From Bacteroidales bacterium (GTDB lineage Bacteria; Bacteroidota; Bacteroidia; Bacteroidales; UBA932), in NCBI GenBank assembly GCA_016293535.1, contig JAEDEB010000006.1, positions 1 to 58,941 on the forward strand: DNA of 58,941 nt. Reading direction: 5' to 3'. This document shows positions 1-9,090 of this stretch, piece by piece. The position numbers and the translations under genes were made by a program. Numbering within the stretch: the stretch's first letter is position 1; every line of letters begins with the position of its first letter. The notes below the pieces were generated by a model, which searched no databases, had not been told where the DNA came from, and saw nothing but the letters and a program-made list of their open reading frames with translations.

Positions 1-794
1 TCTATCCAACCGTTGGTGTAGGCTATTTCCTCGAGGCAGGCCACCTTGAGTCCTGTCCTCTTCTCGAGCACCTCGACATAGGTGGAAGCCTCGCTGAGCG
101 AGTCATGGGTTCCGGTATCAAGCCAGGCAAATCCCCGGGCGAGGGTCTCCACGAGCAGTCTTCCCTCGGCGAGATATCTCTGGTTCACAGAGGTTATCTC
201 GAGCTCTCCGCGGGCGGAAGGACGTATGGTCTTGGCGATTTCAACAACATCGTTGGGATAGAAATAAAGCCCGGTGACAGCATAGTTGCTCTTCGGCCTG
301 GCCGGTTTCTCCTCTATGCTGAGGCAGTTTCCCTCACTGTCGAATTCAGCCACTCCGTATCTCTGCGGGTCGCTCACCCAGTATCCGAACACCGTAGCCT
401 TGTCCTGGCTTCCCACGTTGGCAACTGCTGCCCTGAGCAGGTCCACGAAGCCGGCGCCCTGGAAGATATTGTCACCCAGCACGAGGCAGACGTCGTCCCT
501 GCCTATGAACTCTTCGCCGATTATGAAGGCCTGGGCAAGTCCGTCAGGAGACGGCTGCTCGGCATAACTGAAGTTTACCCCATAGTCGCTCCCGTCTCCG
601 AGCAGTCTCCTGAAGCCGGGAAGGTCCCCAGGGGTGGATATGATCAGGATGTCCCGGATTCCGGCTTGCATAAGTACAGATACCGGATAGTAGACCATAG
701 GCTTGTCGAAGACAGGGAGAAGCTGCTTGCTCACGCCCTTGGTGATTGGGTAGAGACGGGTGCCGCTCCCTCCGGCGAGTACGATTCCTTTCAT
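1..794 (-). CDS. rmlA: glucose-1-phosphate thymidylyltransferase (partial, 3' end outside window)
   Basis: Makes dTDP-glucose from glucose-1-phosphate and dTTP, the first step of dTDP-rhamnose and related sugar synthesis in the cytoplasm. The reverse strand reads from ATG at 794 as an open frame that leaves the window at base 1. The N-terminus has the nucleotidyltransferase signature GGSGTRLYPITKGVSKQLLP, followed by DKPMVYYP and, later, VLGDNIFQG and FAWLDTGTHDSL, all typical of RmlA/RfbA. About 264 of roughly 290 residues are visible, so about 30 C-terminal residues are missing. A TACATTTG promoter lies 29 bases upstream. Neighbouring rml genes probably lie to the left, beyond the window. 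Confidence 0.95.
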   Translation of the reverse strand, partial: MKGIVLAGGSGTRLYPITKGVSKQLLPVFDKPMVYYPVSVLMQAGIRDILIISTPGDLPGFRRLLGDGSDYGVNFSYAEQPSPDGLAQAFIIGEEFIGRDDVCLVLGDNIFQGAGFVDLLRAAVANVGSQDKATVFGYWVSDPQRYGVAEFDSEGNCLSIEEKPARPKSNYAVTGLYFYPNDVVEIAKTIRPSARGELEITSVNQRYLAEGRLLVETLARGFAWLDTGTHDSLSEASTYVEVLEKRTGLKVACLEEIAYTNGWI

Positions 795-822
795 TTGAGG
801 GTGTTCTTTATTGTATAACTTA

Positions 823-830
823 CAAATGTA
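823..830 (-). promoter_or_regulatory. promoter -7 element for rmlA
   Basis: The reverse strand reads TACATTTG, an exact match to the Bacteroidota -7 consensus TAnnTTTG, 29 bases upstream of the rmlA ATG. No clear TTG -33 element was found at the usual spacing. Confidence 0.5.
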
Positions 831-890
831 ACAATCATATCTGGAAAAATGTTATTTTCGCAGCCGTAAACCTCTCCACATAAATCAAGC

Positions 891-2558
891 ATGCCGATGG
901 TAAAGGTATATTGCAGAAACACTGGGACCACCAGATCGTTCGTAGAAGGTCTGACCCTTCTGGAAATTCTCTCGGATTTCGAATTTGAACAGCCTTACAG
1001 GATACTCTCCGCGAAGGTCAACAACATTTCTCAAGGGCTGAAGTTCAAGGTGTTCAACTCCAAGGAGGTGGAGTTCCTGGATTACCGTTCCTATGCCGGA
1101 AGGGCGGCGTACTCCCGCTCCTTGTGCTTCCTCGTGGGAAAGGCAGCCCAGGATGTGTTTCCGGGGTCGAGGATTTCCCTGAGAAGGCCTATCTCCAAGG
1201 GCTATTTCTGCCAGCTTCACAAGGCTGACGGTTCCGCCCCCGATCCCGGGGATGCGGCTCTCATCAGCGCGAGGATGAGGGAGATTGTCGAAGAGGAGAT
1301 TCCTTTCCGCAGGCACGAGGTCCGCAGGGAGGAGGCCCTGCAACTCTTCATGGAGAAAGGCTATGAGGACAAGGTGAAACTTCTGGAGACCTGTGACGAT
1401 ATCTACATTACCTATTACTCGCTCAAGGATACGGTGGACTATTTCTACGACGCCCTCGTTCCGGATACGGGCTACCTGCAGGTCTGGAGTCTGGACAACT
1501 ATGAGGACGGAATGATACTCAGGGTTCCCGACCGTCACCACCCCGAGCAGCTCGCTCCTTTCTTCGAGCAGCCCAAGACCTTCGAGTGTTTCAGGGAGAC
1601 AGTGACATGGAATCGCTATATGGACCTGTCAACCGTGGGAGATGTCAACAAGGCCTGCCTTGAGGGACATGCAAACGAACTCATACGCGTTTCCGAGGCC
1701 CTTCAGGAAAAGAAACTGGTACAGATTGCCGAGGAAATCAACTCACGCTTCCACAACAGTGAGAACCCTCTGAAGGTCGTGCTCATCACCGGACCGAGCA
1801 ACAGCGGCAAGTCCACAGTGTGCCGCAAGCTGAGCACCCAGCTTATGGCCTGCGGACTCAGGCCCGAGTTCTTCTCGACTGACGACTATTTCGTGAACAG
1901 GGAGGATACTCCGAGGCTGCCGGACGGCAGTTACGACTTCGACGGTTTCGATACCGTGGACCACGCCCTTCTGGAAAGGGATGTGATGCGAATACTCGCC
2001 GGAGAGGAAGTGGAGGTGCCGCACTACAATTTCGTGACCGGCATGAGGGAGTACAACGGCAAGAAGATAAGCCTCCAGCCGAGGACCATACTTATGATCG
2101 AGGGTATCCACGCCCTGAATCCAATGCTTTTGCCGGGAGTTCCGAGAGAACGTCAGTACAGGATTTTCATAAACACGATAACCTCAATTTCCCTGGATGA
2201 CCACAACTGCATCCCTACCAGCGACAACCGCCTGCTGCGCAGGGTGATACGGGATTACAACATGGGTGCTTTCACGGCAGTCCAGACCATACGCCAGTGG
2301 CCGAACGTCAGAAGGGCGGAGGTGAAATGGATATATCCTTATCAGGAAACTGCGGACGTACTCTTCAACTCTGCGTATCTCATAGAGTTTGCGGTCATAA
2401 GGAACCACGCCGAAAGGGTGCTCGCCACCGTTCCGAAGAACTGTCCGGAGTATAGCGAGGCCCACAGACTACTGACTTTCCTGCATTATTTCCTCCCTGT
2501 TCCGGACAAGGAGATACCGCCTACATCACTCCTGAAGGAGTTCGTCAGCGGACGTTGA
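891..2558 (+). CDS. nucleoside (uridine-type) kinase with ThrRS-like N-terminal domains
   Basis: Predicted cytoplasmic ATP- or GTP-dependent nucleoside kinase of the PRK/uridine kinase family, 555 residues. The C-terminal half carries the P-loop GPSNSGKST at about residues 301-309, then FFSTDDYFVNRED and MIEGIHALNP, which are kinase motifs. The N-terminal half is different: about residues 1-70 look like a TGS domain and residues about 90-250 resemble the second additional (editing-like) domain of threonyl-tRNA synthetase, with LHKADG and FRRHEVRREEALQLF. This fusion is known in Bacteroidota and Firmicutes genomes, but its role is unclear. Its end overlaps the converging DUF389 gene by 14 bases. 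The start could also be the ATG at 897. Confidence 0.85.
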   Translation: MPMVKVYCRNTGTTRSFVEGLTLLEILSDFEFEQPYRILSAKVNNISQGLKFKVFNSKEVEFLDYRSYAGRAAYSRSLCFLVGKAAQDVFPGSRISLRRPISKGYFCQLHKADGSAPDPGDAALISARMREIVEEEIPFRRHEVRREEALQLFMEKGYEDKVKLLETCDDIYITYYSLKDTVDYFYDALVPDTGYLQVWSLDNYEDGMILRVPDRHHPEQLAPFFEQPKTFECFRETVTWNRYMDLSTVGDVNKACLEGHANELIRVSEALQEKKLVQIAEEINSRFHNSENPLKVVLITGPSNSGKSTVCRKLSTQLMACGLRPEFFSTDDYFVNREDTPRLPDGSYDFDGFDTVDHALLERDVMRILAGEEVEVPHYNFVTGMREYNGKKISLQPRTILMIEGIHALNPMLLPGVPRERQYRIFINTITSISLDDHNCIPTSDNRLLRRVIRDYNMGAFTAVQTIRQWPNVRRAEVKWIYPYQETADVLFNSAYLIEFAVIRNHAERVLATVPKNCPEYSEAHRLLTFLHYFLPVPDKEIPPTSLLKEFVSGR

Positions 2559-3708
2559 CCTCTCCGACAGATGAAGAATCCGGCGCCGGCGCCTTTGTGG
2601 TGTCGGCGTTTTTGTATTTAGCCAGTTCCAGTTCGAGTTCGGTAATCGTTGTGTTGAGCTCCTGTATCCTCTGGTCATAGTACTCGTAGATGCCTCGGAC
2701 GATTTCAGTTTCAGTGACCTTGGAGGCATTGTCGGCAGCTTCCTCCCTGAAGACCACCTGTCCTCTGGTGAGTCCGAAATTTTCGGCGTCGTTGTAGATT
2801 ATCTCCTTCTGCTCGGCGCTCAGAGCATCTCCCGCGATGAAGATTTCGACCTTGTAAGGCTTCTCGTCTGTAATTACCTTATGGTCATAGATATAACTCC
2901 CGCCTATGGTCTTGTGCTTGTTCACGAGGCTTCCCGCGTGAATGGTGAAATTGTTTTCCCTTATGATGTTGAACGCGCTGAAGCAGCTCGGGATGGCAAT
3001 CAGGAGCACTATGATGGTAATCGAAGTCTTGCGGCGCTTCTCCACCTTCGGGTCGGAGAATTCCGCCATAGGGAAGCCCAGGTACTTGGCTGCGAGGAAG
3101 ACGGCAAGGGCTATGAAGAGGCTGTTTATTATGAAGAGGTAGAGGGCCCCTGTTATGTAGTGGATGTTAAGTTCAGCAATGCCGTAACCCACGGTACACA
3201 GAGGCGGCATCAGGGCTGTGGCGATGGCCACTCCGGAGAGCACGTTGCCCTTCTCCTTCCTGCTGGTTTCGAGCATTCCCGCGATGCCTCCGAACAGGGC
3301 TATGAGCACATCGTAGATGGTCGGATTGGTCCTTGCGAGAAGTTCGGTGGGTTCGTCGAGTTTCAGAGGGGTTATGATGAAGTAGAGTGTCGAAGCCAGT
3401 ATGCTTATGAGCACCATGATTCCGAAATTCTTCAGCGACGAACGCAGCAGGTCCACGTCGTTGGTTCCCAGGCCGAGGCCGAATCCGAAGATAGGACCCA
3501 TCAGCGGGGATACGAGCATCGCGCCTATGATGACGGGTATGGAATTGACATTCAGACCCACGGATGCGATGATTATCGCGCAGGCGAGAATATATACGTT
3601 AGGCCCTCTGAAGGCTATGCTGCTGCGTATGTTCGCGTTTGCGGCATCGATGTCGATGTGCTCGCCGAGGCTCACCACCGACTTTATGTATTCCTTGACT
3701 TTCCCCAT
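2545..3708 (-). CDS. DUF389 / TIGR00341 family membrane protein
   Basis: Integral inner-membrane protein of 387 residues with unknown function. The N-terminal 230 residues contain several hydrophobic segments (for example VYILACAIIIASVGLNV, IPVIIGAMLVSPLMGPIFGF and GVAIATALMPPLCTVGYGI). The patterns GAMLVSPLMGPI and ALMPPLCTVGYG are hallmark sequences of DUF389. The soluble C-terminal part ends in a short coiled coil (about residues 330-375, rich in Glu, Leu and Lys). It lies 55 bases after argH on the same strand, with no exact promoter match in the gap, so read-through from the arginine operon is possible. Its stop overlaps the nucleoside kinase gene from the other strand. Confidence 0.8.
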   Translation of the reverse strand: MGKVKEYIKSVVSLGEHIDIDAANANIRSSIAFRGPNVYILACAIIIASVGLNVNSIPVIIGAMLVSPLMGPIFGFGLGLGTNDVDLLRSSLKNFGIMVLISILASTLYFIITPLKLDEPTELLARTNPTIYDVLIALFGGIAGMLETSRKEKGNVLSGVAIATALMPPLCTVGYGIAELNIHYITGALYLFIINSLFIALAVFLAAKYLGFPMAEFSDPKVEKRRKTSITIIVLLIAIPSCFSAFNIIRENNFTIHAGSLVNKHKTIGGSYIYDHKVITDEKPYKVEIFIAGDALSAEQKEIIYNDAENFGLTRGQVVFREEAADNASKVTETEIVRGIYEYYDQRIQELNTTITELELELAKYKNADTTKAPAPDSSSVGEVNVR

Positions 3709-3763
3709 ATCGATGAAGTTACATAACTCCGCAATATAGGAAAAAATCCCGTGAGAGAGGGCG

Positions 3764-5104
3764 TCAGTCCTGCTCTGTGAGACGTCTGACCGCCTCTTTG
3801 ACCTGTTCGAAGCCGAATTCCGCCATCAGGGAGTCCATCCTTTCGGAGATTTTATCGTTGCAGAGATTTCCTATCGAGCCCTCATGGGTGTGGTGAAGAG
3901 TCCCGCTGTATTCGAATTCTCCGTTCTGTACGGCGATGCCGACCTGTCTGTATGCATCCCTGAAAGGCACGCCCTCTGCCACGAGCCGGTTGACCTCCTC
4001 GACAGTGAATGCCAGCCTGTATTTCGGGTCGTCCATTATATCCTTTTCGACCTCCATCCTCTCCACGGCGTATGCGGTGATGTCGAGACAGTCGTCCATT
4101 TCCTTGAACATAGGGATGAAAACTTCCTTTATCAGCTGCATGTCGCGGAAATATCCTGACGGCAGGTTCGTGGTTATGAGCCTTATGGTATTCTGTATGC
4201 CGCTTATCCTGTTGCAATGTGCGCGCACGAGTTCGAACACGTCGGGATTCTTCTTGTGCGGCATAATGCTGGAACCTGTGGTCATCCTGTCAGGAAGGTG
4301 TATGAACCCGAAATTCTGGCTCGCATACATACAGCAGTCGAAAGCGAGGCGGCCGAGGGTTTCCGCGACAGCCCCGTATGCACTCGCGATTATGCGTTCC
4401 GTCTTACCCCGTCCCATCTGTGCATATACAACGTTGTAGTCCAGGTCCGCGAAGCCCAGGAGCCGTGTCGTCATCGTCCTGTCCAGGGGTGCGGACGAAC
4501 CGTAGCCGGCGGCTGATCCGAGGGGGTTGCGGTTGGTGACCTCCCATGCAGCCTTGAGTACTGACATGTCCGCGGTCAGGCTCTCGGCATAGGCGCCGAA
4601 CCAGAGTCCGAAGGAGGAAGGCATCGCAACCTGAAGATGGGTATAACCGGGAATGAGAATGTCCTTGCATTCCTCGCTCCTCGTCTGGAGCAGGTCGAAG
4701 AGCCTCTTTACCTTGCCGACAGTCTTCATCAGCGCAGCCCTCGAGAAGAGTTTGAGATCCACGAGGACCTGGTCGTTGCGGGAGCGTCCAGTATGGACCT
4801 TCTTGCCCAGATCCCCGAGTTTGCGGGTCAGCATCAGCTCGACCTGCGAATGTACGTCCTCGACATCGTCTTCTATGACGAAATCCCCGTTGCAGGCACT
4901 TCTGTAAAGGGATTTCAACTCAGGGAGGAGCTTATTGAGATCATCCTTGGGAAGGAGTCCCACGCTGCTGAGCATAGTGATGTGGGCCATAGTGCCCATA
5001 ATGTCGCAGGGAGCGAGCTGAAGGTCGAGTTCCCTGTCCATCCCGACCGTGAAGGCGTCTATCTTCGCGTCGTTGTCGAAGCCTTTATCCCAGAGTTTTG
5101 CCAT
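3764..5104 (-). CDS. argH: argininosuccinate lyase
   Basis: Cleaves argininosuccinate to arginine and fumarate, the last step of arginine synthesis. The 446-residue protein has the fumarase/aspartase superfamily signature GSSIMPHKKNPD, plus HTGRSRNDQV and GYTHLQVAMPSS, all expected for ArgH. It is the last gene of the arginine operon and overlaps argE by 20 bases, suggesting translational coupling. Downstream, a short weak CCC/GGG stem followed by six T bases may be a poor terminator. Confidence 0.96.
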   Translation of the reverse strand: MAKLWDKGFDNDAKIDAFTVGMDRELDLQLAPCDIMGTMAHITMLSSVGLLPKDDLNKLLPELKSLYRSACNGDFVIEDDVEDVHSQVELMLTRKLGDLGKKVHTGRSRNDQVLVDLKLFSRAALMKTVGKVKRLFDLLQTRSEECKDILIPGYTHLQVAMPSSFGLWFGAYAESLTADMSVLKAAWEVTNRNPLGSAAGYGSSAPLDRTMTTRLLGFADLDYNVVYAQMGRGKTERIIASAYGAVAETLGRLAFDCCMYASQNFGFIHLPDRMTTGSSIMPHKKNPDVFELVRAHCNRISGIQNTIRLITTNLPSGYFRDMQLIKEVFIPMFKEMDDCLDITAYAVERMEVEKDIMDDPKYRLAFTVEEVNRLVAEGVPFRDAYRQVGIAVQNGEFEYSGTLHHTHEGSIGNLCNDKISERMDSLMAEFGFEQVKEAVRRLTEQD

Positions 5105-6182
5105 ATTCTTCTATGAATCTGATGTATTTTCCGATGGCGTCGGCCACCTCTTCCGCAAGTATGTATTCGTCTTTCCTGTGCGACCTCGAGGAATCCCCCG
5201 GTCCCATCTTTATTGCGTCGAAGCCCATTCTCATCCAGTCAGAGGTCGTAGGGGAGGAGAATGTTTCCAGTCCCAGCGTCTCCGCTGTCCTCAGAAGAGG
5301 GGAGTCCTGACGCGTGGCGGACGAGCGGTTGTGCAGGTTCCTCGCGGTGAGCGTGCTGGTACACAGTCCTTTGAGTTCTTCGAGCAACTCGGCGTTCGTA
5401 TATGCGTCGGTAGGCCTTATGTCGACCACAAAGCTGCAACTGTCAGGAACCACATTGTGTACAGTCCCGGCCTTGATTCCCGTGACCGTCATTCTGACCT
5501 TTCCCATAACCGGGGAAATGCGTGTGAATTCGTGGCTGCGCAGTTTCTGAATGTCGTCGAGGGCTTTGTACAGTGCATTCACCCCTTCCCCTCTGCCTGC
5601 ATGGCCGCTCACTCCCTCAGCCAGACCGTCAATCACCAGCAGCCCTCTCTCGCTGGTTGCAGCCCTCATCCCCGTCGGCTCTCCGACTATGGCCCAGTCA
5701 GGAAGAGGCACGCCTTCGGGACGCGAGTCCGAATATATCCATCTGGCGCCGTTCTCTCCGGAACGCTCTTCCTCGCAGCTGAGCACGAGCATAAGGTTGA
5801 AGGGGAGTTCCCTGTCGGCGAAATGCCTGAAAGCCGCAATCATCGAGACCACGCTTCCCCCGTCGTCATTGCTTCCGAGGCCGCGTACAACACCGGGGTC
5901 CGTGCCGGGATCGAAGGGGTCGAAACTGTAGCCGGCATTGGCCGGAACCGTGTCGATATGGGCATCCAGAGCGAGTGTCCTCTTTGCGGGGTCAAAGCAT
6001 TTCTGCAGGGCCACGATGTTGTTCCGCAGGACCCTGTGTTCCACGCCCCAGTCACTCAGCCGTGCGGAAATGAGATCTCTCACCTGTTCCTCTTCGAATG
6101 AGAGGGACGGTGTCGCGACCATCTCCCGCAGGAGTTCCATGTATTCGCCGTATTGCATTTTCCTTTCCATGTTTGCGCGCAT
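5085..6182 (-). CDS. argE: M20 family N-acyl-citrulline / N-acyl-ornithine deacylase
   Basis: Zinc-dependent M20 amidohydrolase of 365 residues that should remove the acyl group (succinyl or acetyl) from the pathway intermediate. Visible motifs are LDAHIDTVP (metal ligands His and Asp), GSNDDGGSVV (bridging Asp) and CEEERSG (catalytic Glu pair). Because the transcarbamylase next to it acts on acylated ornithine, the likely substrate is N-succinyl- or N-acetylcitrulline rather than acylornithine; this is inferred from the pathway. It lies between argB (6-base gap) and argH (20-base overlap). Internal ATGs at 6170 and 6158 are possible alternative starts. Confidence 0.85.
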   Translation of the reverse strand: MRANMERKMQYGEYMELLREMVATPSLSFEEEQVRDLISARLSDWGVEHRVLRNNIVALQKCFDPAKRTLALDAHIDTVPANAGYSFDPFDPGTDPGVVRGLGSNDDGGSVVSMIAAFRHFADRELPFNLMLVLSCEEERSGENGARWIYSDSRPEGVPLPDWAIVGEPTGMRAATSERGLLVIDGLAEGVSGHAGRGEGVNALYKALDDIQKLRSHEFTRISPVMGKVRMTVTGIKAGTVHNVVPDSCSFVVDIRPTDAYTNAELLEELKGLCTSTLTARNLHNRSSATRQDSPLLRTAETLGLETFSSPTTSDWMRMGFDAIKMGPGDSSRSHRKDEYILAEEVADAIGKYIRFIEEYGKTLG

Positions 6183-6188
6183 CCCTGG

Positions 6189-6959
6189 TCAGAGGACAAA
6201 GCGGGTTCCGCCGTCTTTCGCAAGATTGGCCGAGTTGCGTATCACGACCGACGAGGCACCTTCGCGCAGGGCCTTGAAGGCGTTCTGGACCTTCGGAATC
6301 ATACCGTCGGCTATGATTCCCTTCTTCTGAAGTTCCCCGAAAAGGGCCGGATCCATCCTCCTGATGACGCTGTCTTCGTCATCCCTGTCCATCAGCACTC
6401 CGTTTTTCTCGAAGCAGTATACCAGCTCGGCCTTCAGCGCCACGGCTATGGACGAGGCTATGGTATCAGCATTGGTGTTCAGCAGATTGCCTTTTCCGTC
6501 GTGGTTTATGGCGCATACGACGGGAGTGAGCCCGGCGGAGCACAGACTTTCGAAGAGATCCGTGTTCACGCTTGCCGCGTCAACGTCCCCGACAGCTCCG
6601 AAATCTATCTCCTGCCCGTCAATGAGCAGGGGAGCCCTTCTCGATGCGCAAATCGCATTCGCATCGCAGCCGCTGAGTCCGATGGCGTTGCAGCCCTCCC
6701 TCTGGAGAAGTGCGGTGATGTTCTTGTTGCACCATCCGGCATAGACCATGGTCACGACCTTGAGAGTCTCCCCGTCCGTGACCCGGCGCCCGGCAATCTT
6801 GACAGGCTCCTGTCCCAGGGCCTTCTGTATCTGGTTTGCAACAACTCCGCCCCCGTGGACCAGTACTTTGGGTCCCTCGATGGCGGCAAACTCCCTGCAG
6901 AAACTCTCGAGAGCCTCAGGGCAGTCCACAACGTTGCCTCCTATCTTGAATACCTTCAT
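6189..6959 (-). CDS. argB: N-acylglutamate kinase
   Basis: Phosphorylates N-acetyl- or N-succinylglutamate with ATP, the second step of arginine synthesis. It belongs to the amino-acid kinase fold: FKIGGNVV at the N-terminus, VLVHGGGVVANQ for phosphate binding, and NTNADTIASSIAVALKA near the middle. Length with this start is 256 residues. The ATG at 6959 starts one base after the argF' stop and gives the canonical start MKVFKIGG; an in-frame TTG at 6977 would add six residues inside argF' and is less likely. In this operon N-succinylglutamate may be the true substrate. Confidence 0.93.
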   Translation of the reverse strand: MKVFKIGGNVVDCPEALESFCREFAAIEGPKVLVHGGGVVANQIQKALGQEPVKIAGRRVTDGETLKVVTMVYAGWCNKNITALLQREGCNAIGLSGCDANAICASRRAPLLIDGQEIDFGAVGDVDAASVNTDLFESLCSAGLTPVVCAINHDGKGNLLNTNADTIASSIAVALKAELVYCFEKNGVLMDRDDEDSVIRRMDPALFGELQKKGIIADGMIPKVQNAFKALREGASSVVIRNSANLAKDGGTRFVL

Positions 6960-6960
6960 A

Positions 6961-7926
6961 TCATTTGAGACTTTCAAGCATCCTCTTCATCACCACCTGG
7001 ATGGAAACAACCCTGTTCGCAGCTTCAGGAATGACAAGGCTGCGCGGGCTGTCAATCACCCCGTCGGAGACTATCATATTCCTCCTTACCGGGAGACAGT
7101 GCATGAAATGGGCGTTGTCGGTCACGGCCATGTGGGCCTCATCCACCGTCCATCCCATATCCTTGCTCAGTATCTGACCATAAAGGGAAGGGTCGGTAAC
7201 TCCCGGGCAGCTCCAGTTCTTCGCATATACGAAGTCGGCGCCTTCGAGAGCCTTCATCTGGTCATATTCTATGCGTGCGCCGGCAGTGAAGGCGGGGTCA
7301 AGCTCATATCCGTGCGGATGGGTTATCACCAGATCCACGTCAGCGGCTCCCATCCACTCCGCGAAGGAGTTAGGAACGGCCTGAGGAAGCGCCCTTGGAT
7401 GAGGAGCCCAGGTGAGTACCACCTTCGGCCTTGCCTTGGTTTTGTACTCGTCTATGGTGATGAGGTCAGCGAAGGCCTGGCAAGGATGTACCGTGGCTGA
7501 TTCGAGGCTTATCACCGGCTTGCCGGCATACTGGACGAACTGGCTCAGTATGGTTTCCGCGTAATCGAACTCCCTGTCCTTGAGCCCGGCGAAGGAGCGC
7601 ACTCCAATGATGTCGCAGTAGCTTGCCATTACAGGGATGGCTTCTCGCAGGTGTTCAGACTTGTCCCCGTCCATCACCACGCCCATTTCCGTCTCGAGTT
7701 TCCAACTGTCCTGGCCTATGTTGAGGACTATCGGGCTCATTCCGAGATTGAGCGCCGCTTTCTGGCTGCTGAGGCGGGTGCGGAGGCTGCTGTTGAAGAA
7801 AACCAGCATTATGGTCCTGTTCTCACCCAGATGCTTCCAGGCGTATGGGGTCTGCTTGACCTGCCTTGCCTCAGCGAGGGCGGCGTTGATATCTCCGATG
7901 TCGGATACGTGGAAAAACTTGTTCAT
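6961..7926 (-). CDS. argF': N-succinylornithine (or N-acetylornithine) carbamoyltransferase
   Basis: Transfers the carbamoyl group from carbamoyl phosphate to an acylated ornithine, giving acylcitrulline. At 321 residues it closely resembles the Bacteroides fragilis enzyme, with FFNSSLRTRLSSQKAALNLG for carbamoyl phosphate binding, WKLETE, HPCQAFADL and HCLPVRRNMIV. The residue known to separate acetyl from succinyl specificity (Glu92 in Xanthomonas, Pro90 in B. fragilis) is Ser90 here, in GDKSEHL. From published mutant work recalled on the Xanthomonas enzyme, Ser at this position gives succinylornithine activity, so succinyl specificity is inferred. It sits between argD and argB. Confidence 0.94.
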   Translation of the reverse strand: MNKFFHVSDIGDINAALAEARQVKQTPYAWKHLGENRTIMLVFFNSSLRTRLSSQKAALNLGMSPIVLNIGQDSWKLETEMGVVMDGDKSEHLREAIPVMASYCDIIGVRSFAGLKDREFDYAETILSQFVQYAGKPVISLESATVHPCQAFADLITIDEYKTKARPKVVLTWAPHPRALPQAVPNSFAEWMGAADVDLVITHPHGYELDPAFTAGARIEYDQMKALEGADFVYAKNWSCPGVTDPSLYGQILSKDMGWTVDEAHMAVTDNAHFMHCLPVRRNMIVSDGVIDSPRSLVIPEAANRVVSIQVVMKRMLESLK

Positions 7927-7954
7927 TTTCTCGATGGTTTTCAGTAATGATTTC

Positions 7955-9079
7955 TCAGAGAATGCAGTCCCTGAAACTGTCTGTGAATCTGCGGGCCTCG
8001 TCCATACTCAGGCACAGAGGCGCCAGAAGGCGCACCATTCTGCTCCCGGAGACTCCCGTGAAGATGTGCTTTTCGTAAAGGAGTTTCTTCCTTATAGGGG
8101 CTACATCCTCATTGAATTCTATGCCGAGCATCAGGCCCTTTCCGCGGACATCCCTGATGCGGGGGCTGGCGGGAATGGCCGCCTTTATGAACTCGCCCAC
8201 CTTCAGGGCGTTCTCCGTAAGATTCTCCTTCTCCATGATGTCGAGCACCGAAATCGCGGCCGCCATTGCGAGGTAGTTCCCTCCGAAGGTGGTGCCGAGC
8301 ATTCCCTTGACCGCCTTGAACTTCGGTGAGATGAGTATCCCTCCGCAAGGGAAACCGTTGGCTATGCCCTTGCCCATGGTGATGATGTCCGGCCTTATGC
8401 CGTACCATTGATGGGCGAAGAAACGTCCAGTCCTTCCGTAACCGCTCTGCACCTCATCCAGTATGAGGCAGCAGCCGTAACGGTGGCAGAGTTCCTCAAG
8501 GCCCTTCATGAAGTCTGCATCCGGAACATTGATTCCGCCGCAGCCCTGAATGCCCTCGATGATGATTCCGGCGACGTCCCCTCCCTTGAGAACTTCCTCC
8601 ACCTGCTCCAGATTGCCAAGGTCGCAGAAACTGACCTTATGGCAGGCATTGAAAGGGGATACTATCTTCGGATTGTCAGTCATCGCCACCGCGCCCGAGG
8701 TTCTGCCGTGGAAACTCTTGCGGAAGGCAATGATGCGGTCCTTCCCGGTGTGGAAGGAGGCAAGCTTGGCCGCGTTTTCGTTGGATTCGGCTCCGGAATT
8801 GTCGAGAAAGAGGGAATAGTCCCCATAGCCCGAAGCCTTCCCCAGCCTATGGGCAAGCTCCTCCTGGAGAGGGTTGCGTACGCTGTTGGAATAGAAGCCT
8901 ATCCTGCCGAGCTGTTCCGTGATTGCGGCCACGTAGTCGGGGTGGGAATGTCCCACCGAGATTACCGCGTGTCCGCCGTAGAGGTCGAGGTACTCCTGTC
9001 CTTCGGAGTCCCAGACCTTGCATCCCGACGCCCTGACAGGCGTCACGTCAAATAAGGAGTAAACGTCGAAAAGTTCCAT
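7955..9079 (-). CDS. argD: N-acylornithine aminotransferase
   Basis: PLP-dependent class III aminotransferase converting N-acylglutamate semialdehyde to N-acylornithine with glutamate as amino donor. The 374-residue protein shows YLDLYGGHAVISVGHSHP at the N-terminus, the DEVQSGYGRTG motif whose Asp contacts PLP, and ITMGKGIANGFPCGG containing the Schiff-base lysine. It lies 11 bases after argC and 28 bases before argF', in the same operon. Class III family members with ornithine or acetylornithine specificity look alike, so the assignment rests on the operon as well. Confidence 0.94.
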   Translation of the reverse strand: MELFDVYSLFDVTPVRASGCKVWDSEGQEYLDLYGGHAVISVGHSHPDYVAAITEQLGRIGFYSNSVRNPLQEELAHRLGKASGYGDYSLFLDNSGAESNENAAKLASFHTGKDRIIAFRKSFHGRTSGAVAMTDNPKIVSPFNACHKVSFCDLGNLEQVEEVLKGGDVAGIIIEGIQGCGGINVPDADFMKGLEELCHRYGCCLILDEVQSGYGRTGRFFAHQWYGIRPDIITMGKGIANGFPCGGILISPKFKAVKGMLGTTFGGNYLAMAAAISVLDIMEKENLTENALKVGEFIKAAIPASPRIRDVRGKGLMLGIEFNEDVAPIRKKLLYEKHIFTGVSGSRMVRLLAPLCLSMDEARRFTDSFRDCIL

Positions 9080-9090
9080 TTTTTTCTTTG

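Noticed and set aside
105..818. Long plus-strand open frame opposite rmlA
   Set aside because: It is the antisense shadow of the conserved rmlA reading frame and has no family resemblance.
3709..3763. Terminator for the arginine operon
   Set aside because: The only candidate is a three-base CCC/GGG stem before six T bases, too weak to call.
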